NCBI RefSeq assembly: GCF_030867095.1
Contig: NC_081831.1
Span: 49,227,319-49,291,318, forward strand
Reading direction: 5' to 3'
DNA length: 64,000 nucleotides
DNA from: Alligator mississippiensis
Lineage: Eukaryota > Chordata > Crocodylia > Alligatoridae
Made by a program: the position numbers and the translations under genes. The notes beneath the pieces were generated by a model. It ran no database searches and was not told the DNA's origin. It saw nothing but the letters and a program-made list of their open reading frames with translations. Every line of letters begins with the position of its first letter. The stretch's first letter is position 1. Shown here one piece after another: positions 11,247 through 22,028 of this stretch.

Positions 11247-12060
11247 TCATAGATTCATAGATGTTAGGGTCGGAAGGGACCTCAATAGATCATCGAGTCT
11301 GACCCCTGCATATGCAGGAAAGAGTGCTGGGTCTAGATGACCCCAGCTAGATACTCATCTAACCTCCTCTTGAAGACCCCCAGGGTAGGGGAGAGCACCA
11401 CCTCCCTTGGGAGCCCGTTCCAGACCTTGACCACTCTAACTGTGAAGAAGTTCTTCCTAATGTCCAATCTAAATCTGCTCTCTGCTAGCTTGTGGCCATT
11501 GTTTCTTGTAACCCCCAGGGGCGCCTTGGTGAATAAATACTCACCAATTCCCTTCTGTGCCCCTGTGATGAACTTAAAGGCAGCCACAAGGTCTCCTCTC
11601 AACCTTCTCTTGCGGAGGCTGAAAAGGTCCAGTTTCTCTAGTCTCTCCTCGTAGGGCTTGGTCTTCAGGCCCTTGACCATACAAGTTGCCCTTCTCTGGA
11701 CCCTCTCCAGGTTATCCGCATCCTTCTTGAAGTGTGGCGCCCAGAATCGCACGCAGTACTCCAACTGTGGTCTGACCAGCGCCCGATAGAGGGGAAGTAT
11801 CACCTCCTTGGACCTGTTCGTCATGCATCTGCTGATGCACGATAAAGTGCCATTGGCTTTTTTGATGGCTTCGTCACACTGCCAGCTCATGTTCATCTTG
11901 GAGTCCAGTAGGACTCCAAGATCCCTTTCCACCTCTGTGCCACCCAGCAGGTCATTCCCTACCTGTAGGTGTGCTGGACATTTTTCCTCCCTAGGTGCAG
12001 CACTTTGCATTTCTCCTTGTTGAACTGCATCCTGTTGTTTTCTGCCCACTTGTCCAACCT
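11247..12060 (-). mobile_element. CR1 LINE 3' fragment (copy B), young
   Basis: Minus-strand CR1 with its tail (TAGATTCATAGATTCATAG) at 11244-11263. One open frame of 238 codons (12049-11333) covers the end of the RT and the whole C-terminal domain: LDSKMNMSWQCDEAIKKANG, ALVRPQLEYCVRFWAPHFKK, SRFRLDIRKNFFTVR. The protein is nearly identical to copy G at 43729-45336, so both come from the same recent subfamily. The copy is truncated at its 5' end at 12060, exactly where a plus-strand CR1 begins. Confidence 0.92.
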
Positions 12061-12255
12061 ATGACCACGTCACAAAATGCTTAGACGCAGGAGTAGAGGT
12101 AGATGTCATTTTCTTGGATTTTAGGAAGGTCTTTGATATGGTATCTCATCCTGTTCCCATAAATAAATGAAGAGGCTGTGACTTAGATGTTTACATGGTC
12201 CAGTGAGTGGCAAATTGGCTTGGGGGTGGCACCCAGACAGTGGTAGTTGGGTTGG

Positions 12256-13252
12256 TGTAACAGGGGACCCTAGCCCTGTTGCCAGAAGGCACGTCCGCCC
12301 CTTTAAGGCCAGAACTTTCTGGGCATGGAGTGCTGGGAAAGAAGGGGTTAAATGCTGAGACTGGCCAGCTAGTCAGCTGATCAGAAAGGGCAGAACTATA
12401 AAAACCCTGGGCAGAGCTGCAGTTTAGGGGGAGCTGCTGAAGGGGAAAGAGTGCCTCAGAGAGCTCCTTGGAGGAGTGGTCCAAAGGTGGGAAAAGGGGA
12501 GCCCCAGAGAGACAGCAACTGCATCACAGCAAGGACATGAGCTGAAGGTGGGGATCCGAATTATGGACCCTGAGAATGTAAGCTGATATGCTGCTTTTCT
12601 TTATCACATTAGCTGGTGGCAGCTATTACCCATGGATGGGACTGTTTTTGGTTTTTTTTTTCTTTTTAATTAATGAATAACATCGGTGGCTTGGCTGAGG
12701 CTATTAGGGGACGGAGGAGACCTCATAAGGGACCCACGGCAGCGTGGTGACCACAGTGCCAGAGAGGGCACAGCATTTGGGGGTGCACCAATCCAGTTCC
12801 CAGAGAAGGCACAGCATTTTGCAGGGCTGTGGACAGCCCAGGTACCAGTGAAGGTGCAGTGCGAGACAGGGCTGTGGAGAGCCTGAGCACCAATGAAGGC
12901 GCACTGCGAGACAGGGCTGTGGAAAGCCCGAGAAGGACCAGGGGGCCAAATTGTAACAAGGCCCGACACCGGAAAAGGCTAGAACCTCAGAGTCAAACCT
13001 TGTTTAGTGGGTTTAGACAGGGAGGCCTAGCTAGAGAAAAGCAGGGGTAAGGCCCATGTAGGTGAACGCCCCCAACTTACCCAAAACAATAGGCAGTCTC
13101 CTGCTTGCAAGAACATCATCATACTAATTTCCATCAAGACGTGGCAGAAAAGTATAGGGCGGGACATAAGAACCCCAAAGAAGGCCCCAAGGGTGCCCCA
13201 CATAAGGCGCGGATTACCAGGAAGATGGCAGTGGGGTGGGCGACCTGTTACA
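12256..13252 (+). mobile_element. solo LTR, family 2, inside CR1 copy C
   Basis: Fossil LTR of about 1 kb. It begins TGTAACAGGGGACC and ends CGACCTGTTACA, giving a terminal inverted repeat of TGTAACAGG type with TG...CA. Flanks GTTGG and ATTGA are compatible with a decayed 5-bp target duplication. A TATAAAA box lies at about 12398. A short minisatellite occupies 12755-12940. No internal retroviral genes remain. It interrupts CR1 copy C, so it is younger than that copy; it does not resemble LTR family 1. Confidence 0.7.
12755..12940. repeat. minisatellite of about 48 bp, 3-4 units
   Basis: Repeated words GAAGGCGCACTGCGAGACAG and GGGCTGTGGA(A/G)AGCC recur at about 48-bp spacing. The array is internal to the LTR at 12256-13252. 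Confidence 0.6.
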
Positions 13253-14244
13253 ATTGATATCAACCTAGAAGGATGTGGATACTGGGGTCCCGCAGGGCTC
13301 AGTCCTTGGACCTGTACTCTTCAATGTCTTCATCAGTGATTTGGATGTCAGTGTGAACCACACTCTGTCCAGTTTAGTGGATAATACTAAATTGTGGAGT
13401 GAAGTGAACACTCCAGAGGGTAAAGAACAATTGCAGGCAAACCTGGACAGGTTGGAAAAGTTGGCAGGACACAATAGGATGCAGTACAGCAAGGACAAGT
13501 GCAGAGTGCTGCTCCTAGGGCATAATAATGTCCAACACACCTGCTAGCTAGGAAATGACCCTCTCAGCAGCACAGAAGCAGAAAGGGATATCAGTGGACT
13601 CCAAGATGAACATGAATCATCAGTGTGATGAAATAATCAGCAAAGCTAACCACACTTTATCATGCATTGGCAGATGCATGACAAATAGAACAAGGAGGTG
13701 AAACTTTCCCTGTATGCAGCATTGGTCAGACTGTAGCTGGAGTACTGCATCCAGTTTTGGGTGCTGTACTTTAAGAAGGATGTGGATAGCCTCAAGAGGG
13801 TCCAGAGGAGGGCCACTCATATGGTTAAGGGTTTGCAAGCCAAGCCCTATGAGGAGAGCCTGGACCTGTTCAGCCTCCACAAGAGAAGGCTGAGAGGTGA
13901 TCTTGTGGCCACCTACAAATTCATTAGGAGGGCACAGCAAGGAATCAGAGATGTTCTGTTCACCAGGGCTCCTCTTGGGGTAACAAGGAACAATGGTCAC
14001 AAACTGACAGAGAGCAGATTTAGGCTAGACATCAGGAAAAACTTCTTCACAGTAAGGGTGGCCAAAATTTGAAATGGACATCCAAGGAAGGTGGTGCTCT
14101 CCCCTACTTTGGGGGTCTTTAAGAGAAGGCTGCATAGGCATATGGCTGGGGTCATCTGACCCAGCACTCCTTCCTGTCCAGGCAGGGGGTCGGATTCTAT
14201 GATCTTTTGAGGTTCTTTCTGACCCTATCCCCTAGCAGCTATGA

Positions 14245-14615
14245 CACCTCACTGGGAACGTCTATATGTGTGGTTAATTTGCAGCAAAAAACTCTGGTGC
14301 TTATGTTTGTGTCATTTAAATATGTGCCTGGGAACACAGCATATTGAGCCAGGTAGGAACAGCCCCAACTGGCAGGGGGCCTCAGAGGTCCAACCTGGGG
14401 CTGCTTTGACCTGGATCAACATGTGGGGGTGGGGTGGGGTGGGCTGAGGAGGGGCCTGGCTGGGGCACAAGAGTGCAGGAGCAGGCAGCACTACCCTAGT
14501 GCACAGTTTATTAGTTTACTCCAGCCAAATAGGGGTGCAAATGTAGATGCCAAGATGTTTATTGTGGAGCTAATTAGTCTACTTCACAGTTAGCATCTTG
14601 TGTAGCTGCATCCAC
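14245..14615. repeat. possible MITE
   Basis: GGGAACGTCTATATGTG at about 14255 resembles the terminus of the MITE at 62257 (GGGCACGTCTACATGAG). A weak inverted match (CTTGTGTAGCTGCATCC) lies near 14590. Boundaries are uncertain and no target duplication was seen. Confidence 0.3.
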
Positions 14616-14799
14616 TGTGAGTAAAGTTATATCTATGTTTATGTCTTTGTAGGATTCAGTCCCAAGTTAGACAGGCCTAAAATACTGAGGCACAGAAAGC
14701 AAGAGTTAAAATAAATTATTCATAAGGCCTGTTTCCTGTTAAAGGAAAACAATGCCATATCTGTTAACACTCATTTGTTGAGTCAATCTGTGCTTATTC

Positions 14800-14802
<3 letters not shown>

Positions 14803-14832
<30 letters not shown>
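14803..14832. repeat. (TG)n microsatellite
   Basis: About 15 uninterrupted TG units. Confidence 0.95.
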
Positions 14833-14834
<2 letters not shown>

Positions 14835-15162
14835 ACAGTTCACTTGGTAGGACAGAGAGCGCGCCACTTTGTTTCAACTCATGTCTTTTGAGATCCCGAA
14901 CAATTCGTGAGTCACTAGGCCTTATCTGATGAATCAAAAATGTTTTACAGCCAGTCACTGCCACATTAAGCTGTCATCTTTGTCATTTGCAGGTAGTGTA
15001 CCTTCTGTGAATATCGTGATTAAACTTTATGCAAAATGTCACTTATAGAAGCAATAACTATAAGTTTATGCATAAGTTTATACAGGACTGACTAGTGACT
15101 TCAGTGAAACCTGATGCACATAGCTATGAGAGAAGGTACATCACTGCCCAAAGAAGAGCATT

Positions 15163-15490
15163 GGGCATTTATAGATATGCTCTGGGAGGCAGGGGTGCTT
15201 TAATTAGTGCAGCTCTGAAAGCCACACTAATTAAAAGAGCCTGGAACATCATGTGTATCAGCATTCCTGTGCTGAAAAATGGCAGCGGGGAGCTTTGAAC
15301 TAAAGCTTGTTGAATGAGCTTTAGTTTAAAGCACCCTGCCAGCATTTTTCAGCATGGGGATGCTGATACACTTGACACTGGAGTCTTCTGGAGTGCAGTA
15401 ATTAATTAATTAACTCAATTAATTGAGTCTGCTCCATCATGATAGAATTACAGCATGTTGGAAAAGCCTCCCTGCACATGTATAAGAGCC
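15163..15490. mobile_element. foldback MITE with a 55-bp hairpin
   Basis: The outer ends are inverted repeats: GGGCATTTATAGATATGCTC...GGGAGGC on the left against GGCTCTTATACATGTGC...GGGAGGC read from the right. In the middle, 15253-15307 and 15317-15371 form an inverted repeat of about 55 bases with a 9-base loop. It encodes no protein. It is a miniature DNA transposon of unknown superfamily. Confidence 0.65.
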
Positions 15491-16059
15491 TATTATGAAT
15501 GAGTTAACTACCTTGAAATGTAGTTATGAGTCAAAGGAAAACTAATGTATAATATCCTTTGTAAGACAGAAATTTTGTGGCATTTTTAGACAAAAACTTA
15601 GAGAGCTGTCTTGTGATTCCTTAAAAAACAACACTTCAGTCACTGTAGCTGCTGTAAACTCTCCGTGTAATGCCAAAGGCTGTTATGCCAACTTTGGAAA
15701 CTATTATTTGCCCATGTGATTGTGTCTAGGTCTAGTATTATATAAATATTATAATTGCAGAAATAATTTGCTTCTAAGTTCCCCTACAGCACCGTCCAAG
15801 CCCATAGGACTTGTTTATTGTCCTATTGTACTAATTAAGTTATTACATAACAAACTTTCTGTGATAGTAACTAGGTAAAGCTAAAGAGTAACTGGGGAAA
15901 ATCTGAAGAAAAATGAAAATGCTCATTTGTAGAGGTCATACAAGAGGGAATATTTTCTCAGAAGTAAACAGCTGTTGTTATAATGGCAATAGTAGAGAAT
16001 AGTGATAGAAAAGAAAAGGAACATAGAAGTCCACAAATCCTTCTCTAGAATATTTTAAC
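15491..16059. other. AT-rich spacer
   Basis: No gene or repeat was recognised between the MITE and the next CR1 remnant. Confidence 0.4.
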
Positions 16060-16133
16060 ATACGGATAATGCTGCCTTGAGCAGGAAGTCAGACTATATA
16101 AGGTCCCTCCTACTTTTCTATGGTTCTATGCTT
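16060..16133 (+). mobile_element. very short CR1 3' remnant
   Basis: GCAGGAAGTCAGACTATATAAGGTCCCTCC...TTTTCTATGGTTCTATG matches the last bases of the CR1 3' UTR and its tail on the plus strand. The rest of the element is absent. Confidence 0.6.
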
Positions 16134-16514
16134 GTTCCTATATTAGTTTGAAACAAGAAAGACTTCCTCAAAGTGCCAGCAATATACTGCTATGCATGAG
16201 GTATATTCACACATCTATGCCTAACGCGGATATATCCTAATTTCACACAGAATAGAGTCTTTTCAGGAACTGACTTGTAGTACATTGTGGTACAGCTCAT
16301 CATTCCTTCATGGAGCCAAGGATGGAAATATTTAGTTGGATAAACCCTTCAAGTGAGACTTGTTGGCCTTTTTGAAACATGGATGATGGCTGAACTTGAC
16401 TGGTAAACGTTATGCATCCTTGCCGTATTAGACAGATGTGATGAACGCAGCAGTGGATGACAGGGTATAGAGTATTAGACCACGTGAAGCTATGTAGTGT
16501 AGGCGTATACATCT

Positions 16515-17553
16515 CCAGGAGGAGATGGAACTGGGACTAGCTACCCAGATCAAGGACAACAAGAAGTCCTTTTTAAATACATGGCGGGTAAAAAGAAGGT
16601 AACAAGTAGGTAATGTGGGGCCTCTGCAAGACACGCTAGGAAATGTGGTCATCACACCAGATGAAAAAACGAACCTATTTAACAATTTCTTTGCCTCCGT
16701 TTTCCTGAGCAGGGACCGGGTCATTCCCCCCCCCCCCCACCACCACCAGGACCTCCGTAGGCCCCAGGGGAGGCACACCCAGATCTAGGGTCAGTGAGGA
16801 TCTAGTCAGGGAACTTCTGGAGGGACTGGGCATATTTAAATCAGCTGGTCCTGACGATCTCCACCTCAGAGTGCTGAGGGAATTAGCAGAGGTTATTGAG
16901 GGACCCCTGGCATGGCTTTATGAGCACTCATGGTGCTCTGGTGTGGTGCCAGAGGACTGGAAAAGGGCCAAAGTGGTTCCCATTTTCAAAAAAGGGAAGA
17001 AGGAGGACCCAGGAAACTATAGGCCAGTTAGTCTTACCTCAATCCTGGGTAAGCTTTTTGAGAGAATTATCATAGCGCATGTCCACAAGGGGCCAGCAGG
17101 GGAGGTTATGCTTAGGGGCAACCAGCATGCAATCATTAGAGGCAGGTCCTGTCAGACCAACCTGGTGGCCTTCTATGACCAGGTCACAAAATCCTTAGAT
17201 GCAGGGGTAGCAGTGGACGTAGTCTTTCTAGATTTTAGGAAGGTCTTCAACACTGTCTCTCACCCCATTCTCATTAAAAAACTAGGGGACTGTGGCATCG
17301 ACACCTACACAGTCAAATGGGTCACTAGTTGGCTGGAAGGCCGCACCCAGAGAGTGGTGGTGGATGGGTCATTTTCGACCTGGAGGGATGTGGGCAGTGG
17401 GGTTCCACAGGGCTCGGTCCTCAGGCCTGCATTGTTCAACATCTTCATCAGCGACTTGGACGAGGGGGTAAAAAGCACCCTGTTCAAATTCACAGATGAC
17501 ACTAAGATGTGGGGAGAGGTGGACCCTACAAACTATGAAACTATGAAACACCC
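16515..17553 (+). mobile_element. CR1 LINE (copy D) with large internal deletion
   Basis: Plus-strand CR1 starting in the linker between endonuclease and RT (TQIKDNKKSFLNTW-type sequence at about 16540). The RT frame is open from 16871 to 17524, with [53 protein letters not shown] and the catalytic box FTDD. Right after WGEVD the sequence jumps to CCCTACAAACTATGAAACTATG, which is the CR1 3' end. The C-terminal domain and most of the 3' UTR, about 0.9 kb, are therefore missing. A poly-C run interrupts the frame near 16727-16738. The tail matches copy E at 19678, so both are one subfamily. Confidence 0.9.
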
Positions 17554-18210
17554 ACATGTAAGAAGTGAACCGAGTGTAGGCAGTGACAAGAGACTCTCAG
17601 AGCAGAAGTACAAATAGGAGTAGATTTGTGTAAAGCTTCCAAAGGAGGATGACATATTGGAACAAATCAGTGACAGAAGGAAAAAGAAGTGAATTTGTGA
17701 ATTTTTATCTGTATATAAACTGTTCTCTTTTTTTTTTTGTTTGTTTGATTTTTTTGTGCCATTATTTGAGATGGATAATGTCATTGCAAGAACAGCTAGA
17801 GAAAAAAGCAGCTGTCAGGAAGACGACCAAATTTCCTGGTTCCAGGAGACCCTTTGTTGTTGTTTTTTTCCTGCTGCCCTTTATTGCCCACGTCTCTCCA
17901 ACTTCCCTCAAAATAGAGCTGGCTGTTTGGCTGATGATGATTGGTGACTGTTTCTTTGATATAGCGATTTCCTGGGTTTGTTGTAATCCAGGCTTGTTCA
18001 GACCCAAGAGCATAAAGCACTTTACAAGCAGGTTAACTGTTATAAAATTAAGACACTGTTTCCAGTGTATGATTTTTCCTTTTCATAAAAAAGACTATTT
18101 ACCAACTTGTCTTTATACTGTGGCAACCCACCTCCCAGCATTTCTCTTTTGTTTAGTTTCTTCTGCACAAGAGGAAACATTATTTAACATTTTTTTTGGT
18201 TCCTTTATGC
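17554..18210. other. non-coding stretch
   Basis: A 209-codon plus-strand frame spans 17649-18278, but it starts in a T-rich tract and has no recognisable domain. I do not treat it as a gene. Confidence 0.4.
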
Positions 18211-18475
18211 TACAGGTGCATGTTTGTAAGCACAGCTGGCTCCTGTGCCCTTTCAGAAAGACTTGTCACAGAAAATAAAGCTATTTGCCAATGCGGCATT
18301 TAACAAGGGGGTGACGAAGGAAGCGGAAACACGGGAACTGTAGCTCCTACATTGTTACTTTCTACAATATATTCTGTTTTACACTACAGGTGCACACTTC
18401 TGTGTATGGCTGGCTCTTGTACTAGTTAAGCAAAACTTGTCATGGGGAATGAAAATATTTGCCAACTTGGCTATA
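18211..18475. repeat. diverged tandem duplication, about 175-bp period
   Basis: CTACAGGTGCA..GGCTGGCTC(T/C)TGT...CTTGTCA...AAATATTTGCCAA occurs at 18211-18300 and again at 18386-18475. Confidence 0.5.
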
Positions 18476-19670
18476 ATGAAAAGCATATTCTTAGTTCTTT
18501 TACATGCATCAAATGTCGGTCTCCCAATAGCCTTCTGACAGGAGCCTGGCACAAAAGGAAAAACATGACCAGGTGCATGCTGGCAATCAAAATCCTTTGT
18601 ATAGGTTAGCAAAGGCAACAGTAGTCATTCTTTTTTCTTTCAAGCAATGATTCTGTTCTCAGTTGAGTTGGTCTAGCCATTAGTCACCAGTCAGCTCGCA
18701 ATCAATTATTTCCATACTGTTTTCTCAAGATTAAAATTATATAAGTATTTTTAACTTTAAAACTATTTGTGTTGTATTTCTACATATACAATAGTAACAG
18801 AACTGGTAACAGTTCCATCACTATTCTCTCTTTAGTTAATACCTGAAGAAAGTAAATCTGTTAGTCACATTTCCCTGCCATGACTACTGAGTCTTTCTGA
18901 TTATCTTTCTGACTGGTTGCTCTCCCTACACAGAGCTTGTCTTTAAATTGTGATCAAGAACCACCATAGTTTATTTATGTTGGGGTTTTTAATCCCTCAC
19001 TACTTTGTCCTCCTGTCATTCCATCAATCCAAATTTATATTTTATTAGTCTTTCAATATGAATACACTTGAGCATAGTGTATATTTTTTTCTTTACCCAA
19101 TTTTGTGGTGAGGCTCCTATAGCTATGCATATAGGGAGCAACTGATAGCTCTACCAGTCAGCGGAGGAGGGCTAGAGGGTGGGTGGAAAATATCCACAGC
19201 TTTGATCCACTGATGGAATCTCTTGACTTCAGTCCCCTGGGGTATATGTATGCTGCCACCTAGACACGCACACACACACACACACATATATATATGCTTA
19301 CCTTTAGCCCAAACCCAATGACCATCTATATAAAAAAACCCTTACTTTGTCCTTGCTGGCAGTATAGACATTCCTGAAAGACTTCTGGCATATTAACCTC
19401 AAAGTCAAGCCCTTATTTTAGTCCATTCCTTCTTGTAGGGAATGAGCACCTGCTTACCCAGGTGCTGCAAATGGAAACACAGGAGACCCAGTAGCAACAA
19501 TTCCATAACTTCCTGTATCTGTCTTCTGGTTCTTCTGTATCCCACCCACTTCCTGTGTTTTATGCCTGTAGCAAAACCCCCAGTTTTTTTTTTAATTTAT
19601 TTTAAAATGCATTCCCTCCCCTTCCCCAACCATTTCTGACTTTTTCTGTCCCTCACTATTCCCTATAGAT
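18476..19670. other. AT-rich spacer with a (CA)n(TA)n microsatellite
   Basis: A CACACA run followed by TATATA lies at about 19268-19297. No gene was recognised. Confidence 0.5.
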
Positions 19671-19677
19671 AAGTATA

Positions 19678-20815
19678 GTTTCATAGTTTGTAGGGTCAGA
19701 AGGGACCTTGACAGATCATCAAGTCCGACCCCCTGCCATGGCAGGAAAGAGCACTGGGGTCAAACGACTCCAGCTAGGTGTTCATCTAGCCTCCTCTTAA
19801 AGACCGCCAGGGTAGGAGCCAGCACCACTTCTCTTGGAAGTTGGTTCCAGGTCCTAGTCGCCCTGACAGTGAAGTATCTCCTCCTGATGTCTAGTCTAAA
19901 TCTACCCTCTGCCAGCTTGTGACCGTTATTTCTAGTCACTCCTGGTAGTGCTCGGGGGAACAGGGACTCCCCCAAAGCCTGCTGGTCCCCCCTGACTAGT
20001 TTGTAACAGGCCACTAGATCCCCCCTCAGCCTTGTCTTGTGGAGTCTGAACAGGTTCAGGTCCCTTAGCCTCTCCTCATAGGGCCTGCCCTGCTGCCCCC
20101 TGATCATGCAGGTGGCCCTCCTCTGGGCCCTCTCAGTGCTGTCCACATCCCTCCTGAAATGCAGCACCCAGAACTGGACGCAATACTCCATCTGCAGCCT
20201 GACCAGTACCGCATAGAGGGGGAGGATCACCTCCTTGGACCTGCTTGAGATGCATCTGTGGATGCATGACAAGGTGCGGTTGGCCTTCCTGATCATGTTC
20301 CCATGCTGTCGGACCAAGTTCATTTTGGCATCAATAATGATTCCAAGATCCTTTTCTGTCTCTGCACTGACAAGAAGGGAGTTCCCCAGGTATGCTTCTG
20401 GTTCTTCCTCCCCAGGTGCAGTACCTTGCACTTGTCAGTGTTGAAACCCATCCTGTTCTCATCCGCCCACCCCTGTAACCTGTCTAGGTCCAATTGCAGC
20501 CTATTCCACCCTTCTAGCGTGCCCACATCCCCCACATATTAGTGTCATCGGCAGATTTGAATAGGGTGCTTTTTACCCCCTCATCCAAGTAACTGATGAA
20601 GATGTTGAACAGTGCAGGTCCAAAGACAGAGCCCTGGGGGACCCCACTGCCCACATCCCTCCAGGTCGAAAATGACCCGTCCACCACCACTCTCTGGGTG
20701 TGGCCCTCCAGCCAACTAGTGGCCATTTGAATGTGTAGGTGTCGACGCCACAGTCCTCTAGTTTTTTAATGAGAATGGGGTGAGAGACAGTGTCAAAAGC
20801 CTTCCTGAAGTCCTG
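19678..20815 (-). mobile_element. CR1 LINE 3' fragment (copy E) with target duplication
   Basis: Minus-strand CR1 flanked by the direct repeat AAGTATA (19671-19677 and 20816-20822). A 223-codon open frame (20431-19760) covers the C-terminal domain: [40 protein letters not shown]. Upstream pieces carry FRKAFDTVSHP and [21 protein letters not shown], and the catalytic box reads SADDTNMW. The copy is truncated at the start of the RT palm. Confidence 0.92.
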
Positions 20816-20822
20816 AAGTATA

Positions 20823-21033
20823 AGTAATCTCAGATGTACGATAAGCTTTAACATTTTATTTCAGGTAGTAAGTTTTATTTTTCTCTCCCCTCTTTGCAAA
20901 TAAGTTCCCTGCGATGTTGATATAGATATCCACTGTTTTATAAGTGATTATTATGTTTGTATTGATTTTTTTTTTACTGCTTTTATATTGTGAGATTACT
21001 GTTTTATGCCTATATATGTAAGTTAGCATAAGT
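20823..21033. other. AT-rich spacer
   Basis: Nothing was recognised. Confidence 0.4.
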
Positions 21034-22028
21034 CATGTCAAGTTTCCATCTTGTAATGTCAAGCTCCATTTTAGCCCCATGCCTGGTTGTGTAATCTATA
21101 ACTCATACTACCCCTCCTATGTAACTTGGTTCCTGAATGAATGGGGATGAATGAGGGTGCTTGAGAGACAATGGCAGTAGTTCTAAAAATAGCTCCCTCT
21201 GAATGACCAAACCATCAACACCAATACCTGGACCAATGACCCAGCCCTTGGAACCACCCTCAGCACTCAAGAAAGAAAAGATGAGGCAACCCACCATTGT
21301 GCCAGGCTGCACATGCTCATTAAGAACACCTGGAGCCCTCTGGAACAGGACTGACATTGCCTGGACAGACCCTCCCCATAGGAGATCAGAGGTAGTCTGC
21401 CTCATAAAAGGGGGTAGTGAAGACTGACTCCTTGAGACACCCTTTCCATCTAGACCAGCACCATGCCACACCACCTATCCACCCACAGGCCCTGCCAGCG
21501 ATGCCCCCCCCCCCAGACAACACTTACTGAACAAAGAACGCATTCCAGCCTGGATAGGTAGCTATCACCCCCCACCTCCTCTTCAACCAAGAACTTGGAC
21601 ACTGTTTCTATTCCCTACCTGGACTCCAACCCTTCCACTGAGTCTCTTTCTCCTGCTGCCATTGTATGTGTGTGTGGGGGGGGGGAACCAATAACTTCAT
21701 GGGGCTATGTACTGTGTTGTCTGTTTAATAAACCTGTTATTTTGAAACCCTGAGTTGGGTTTTTGTCTGTTTCCTGACTATTTCCTCCTTGTCACCACGT
21801 ATCTGTCCCCACAATCTCTAAGCTGCCAGCCTCAGTTTCCAGCCCCAAGCTCCCAGGTTTCTGCCTCTCTCTCTTTCCTGGCTGCCTCCTCCTTGCCACC
21901 ACTTATCTACCCCACCCTCAATATCTTAACTGTCTACCTTAAGTAAACCCAAGCCTCAGTTCCAGAGCCAGCTTCTCTCTAGTTCATTGGTTCTAATCCC
22001 AGTTCTGGCAACTTTCACTCCCTACACT
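21034..22028 (+). mobile_element. possible LTR-like fossil
   Basis: A run that looks like an LTR: possible start at TGTAATGTCAAG (21053) or just before it, CATAAAAGGGG at about 21402 as a promoter-like box, and AATAAACC at 21727 as a polyadenylation signal. A TG-rich tract and a 110-bp duplicated block (CCTCCTTG(T/C)CACCAC at about 21783 and 21890) follow. No second copy is in the window and no target duplication is visible, so the boundaries and the assignment are weak. Confidence 0.3.

Larger units (their letters stand above)
12061..14237 (+). mobile_element. CR1 LINE (copy C), split by an LTR
   Basis: Plus-strand CR1 whose own sequence is 12061-12255 and 13253-14237. The first part encodes the RT motif [14 protein letters not shown] at about 12110. 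The second part starts at the conserved [21 protein letters not shown] (about 13289) and runs to the C-terminal RLDIRKNFFTVRVAKI. The catalytic box reads LVDNTKLW. An LTR sits between the two parts, so the CR1 is older than the LTR. The 5' end abuts the 5' end of minus-strand copy B. Confidence 0.9.

Noticed and set aside
17649-18278. 209-codon plus-strand open frame
   Set aside because: Starts beside a T-rich tract, has odd Phe/Cys-rich composition and no domain, and overlaps a tandem duplication. Probably chance.
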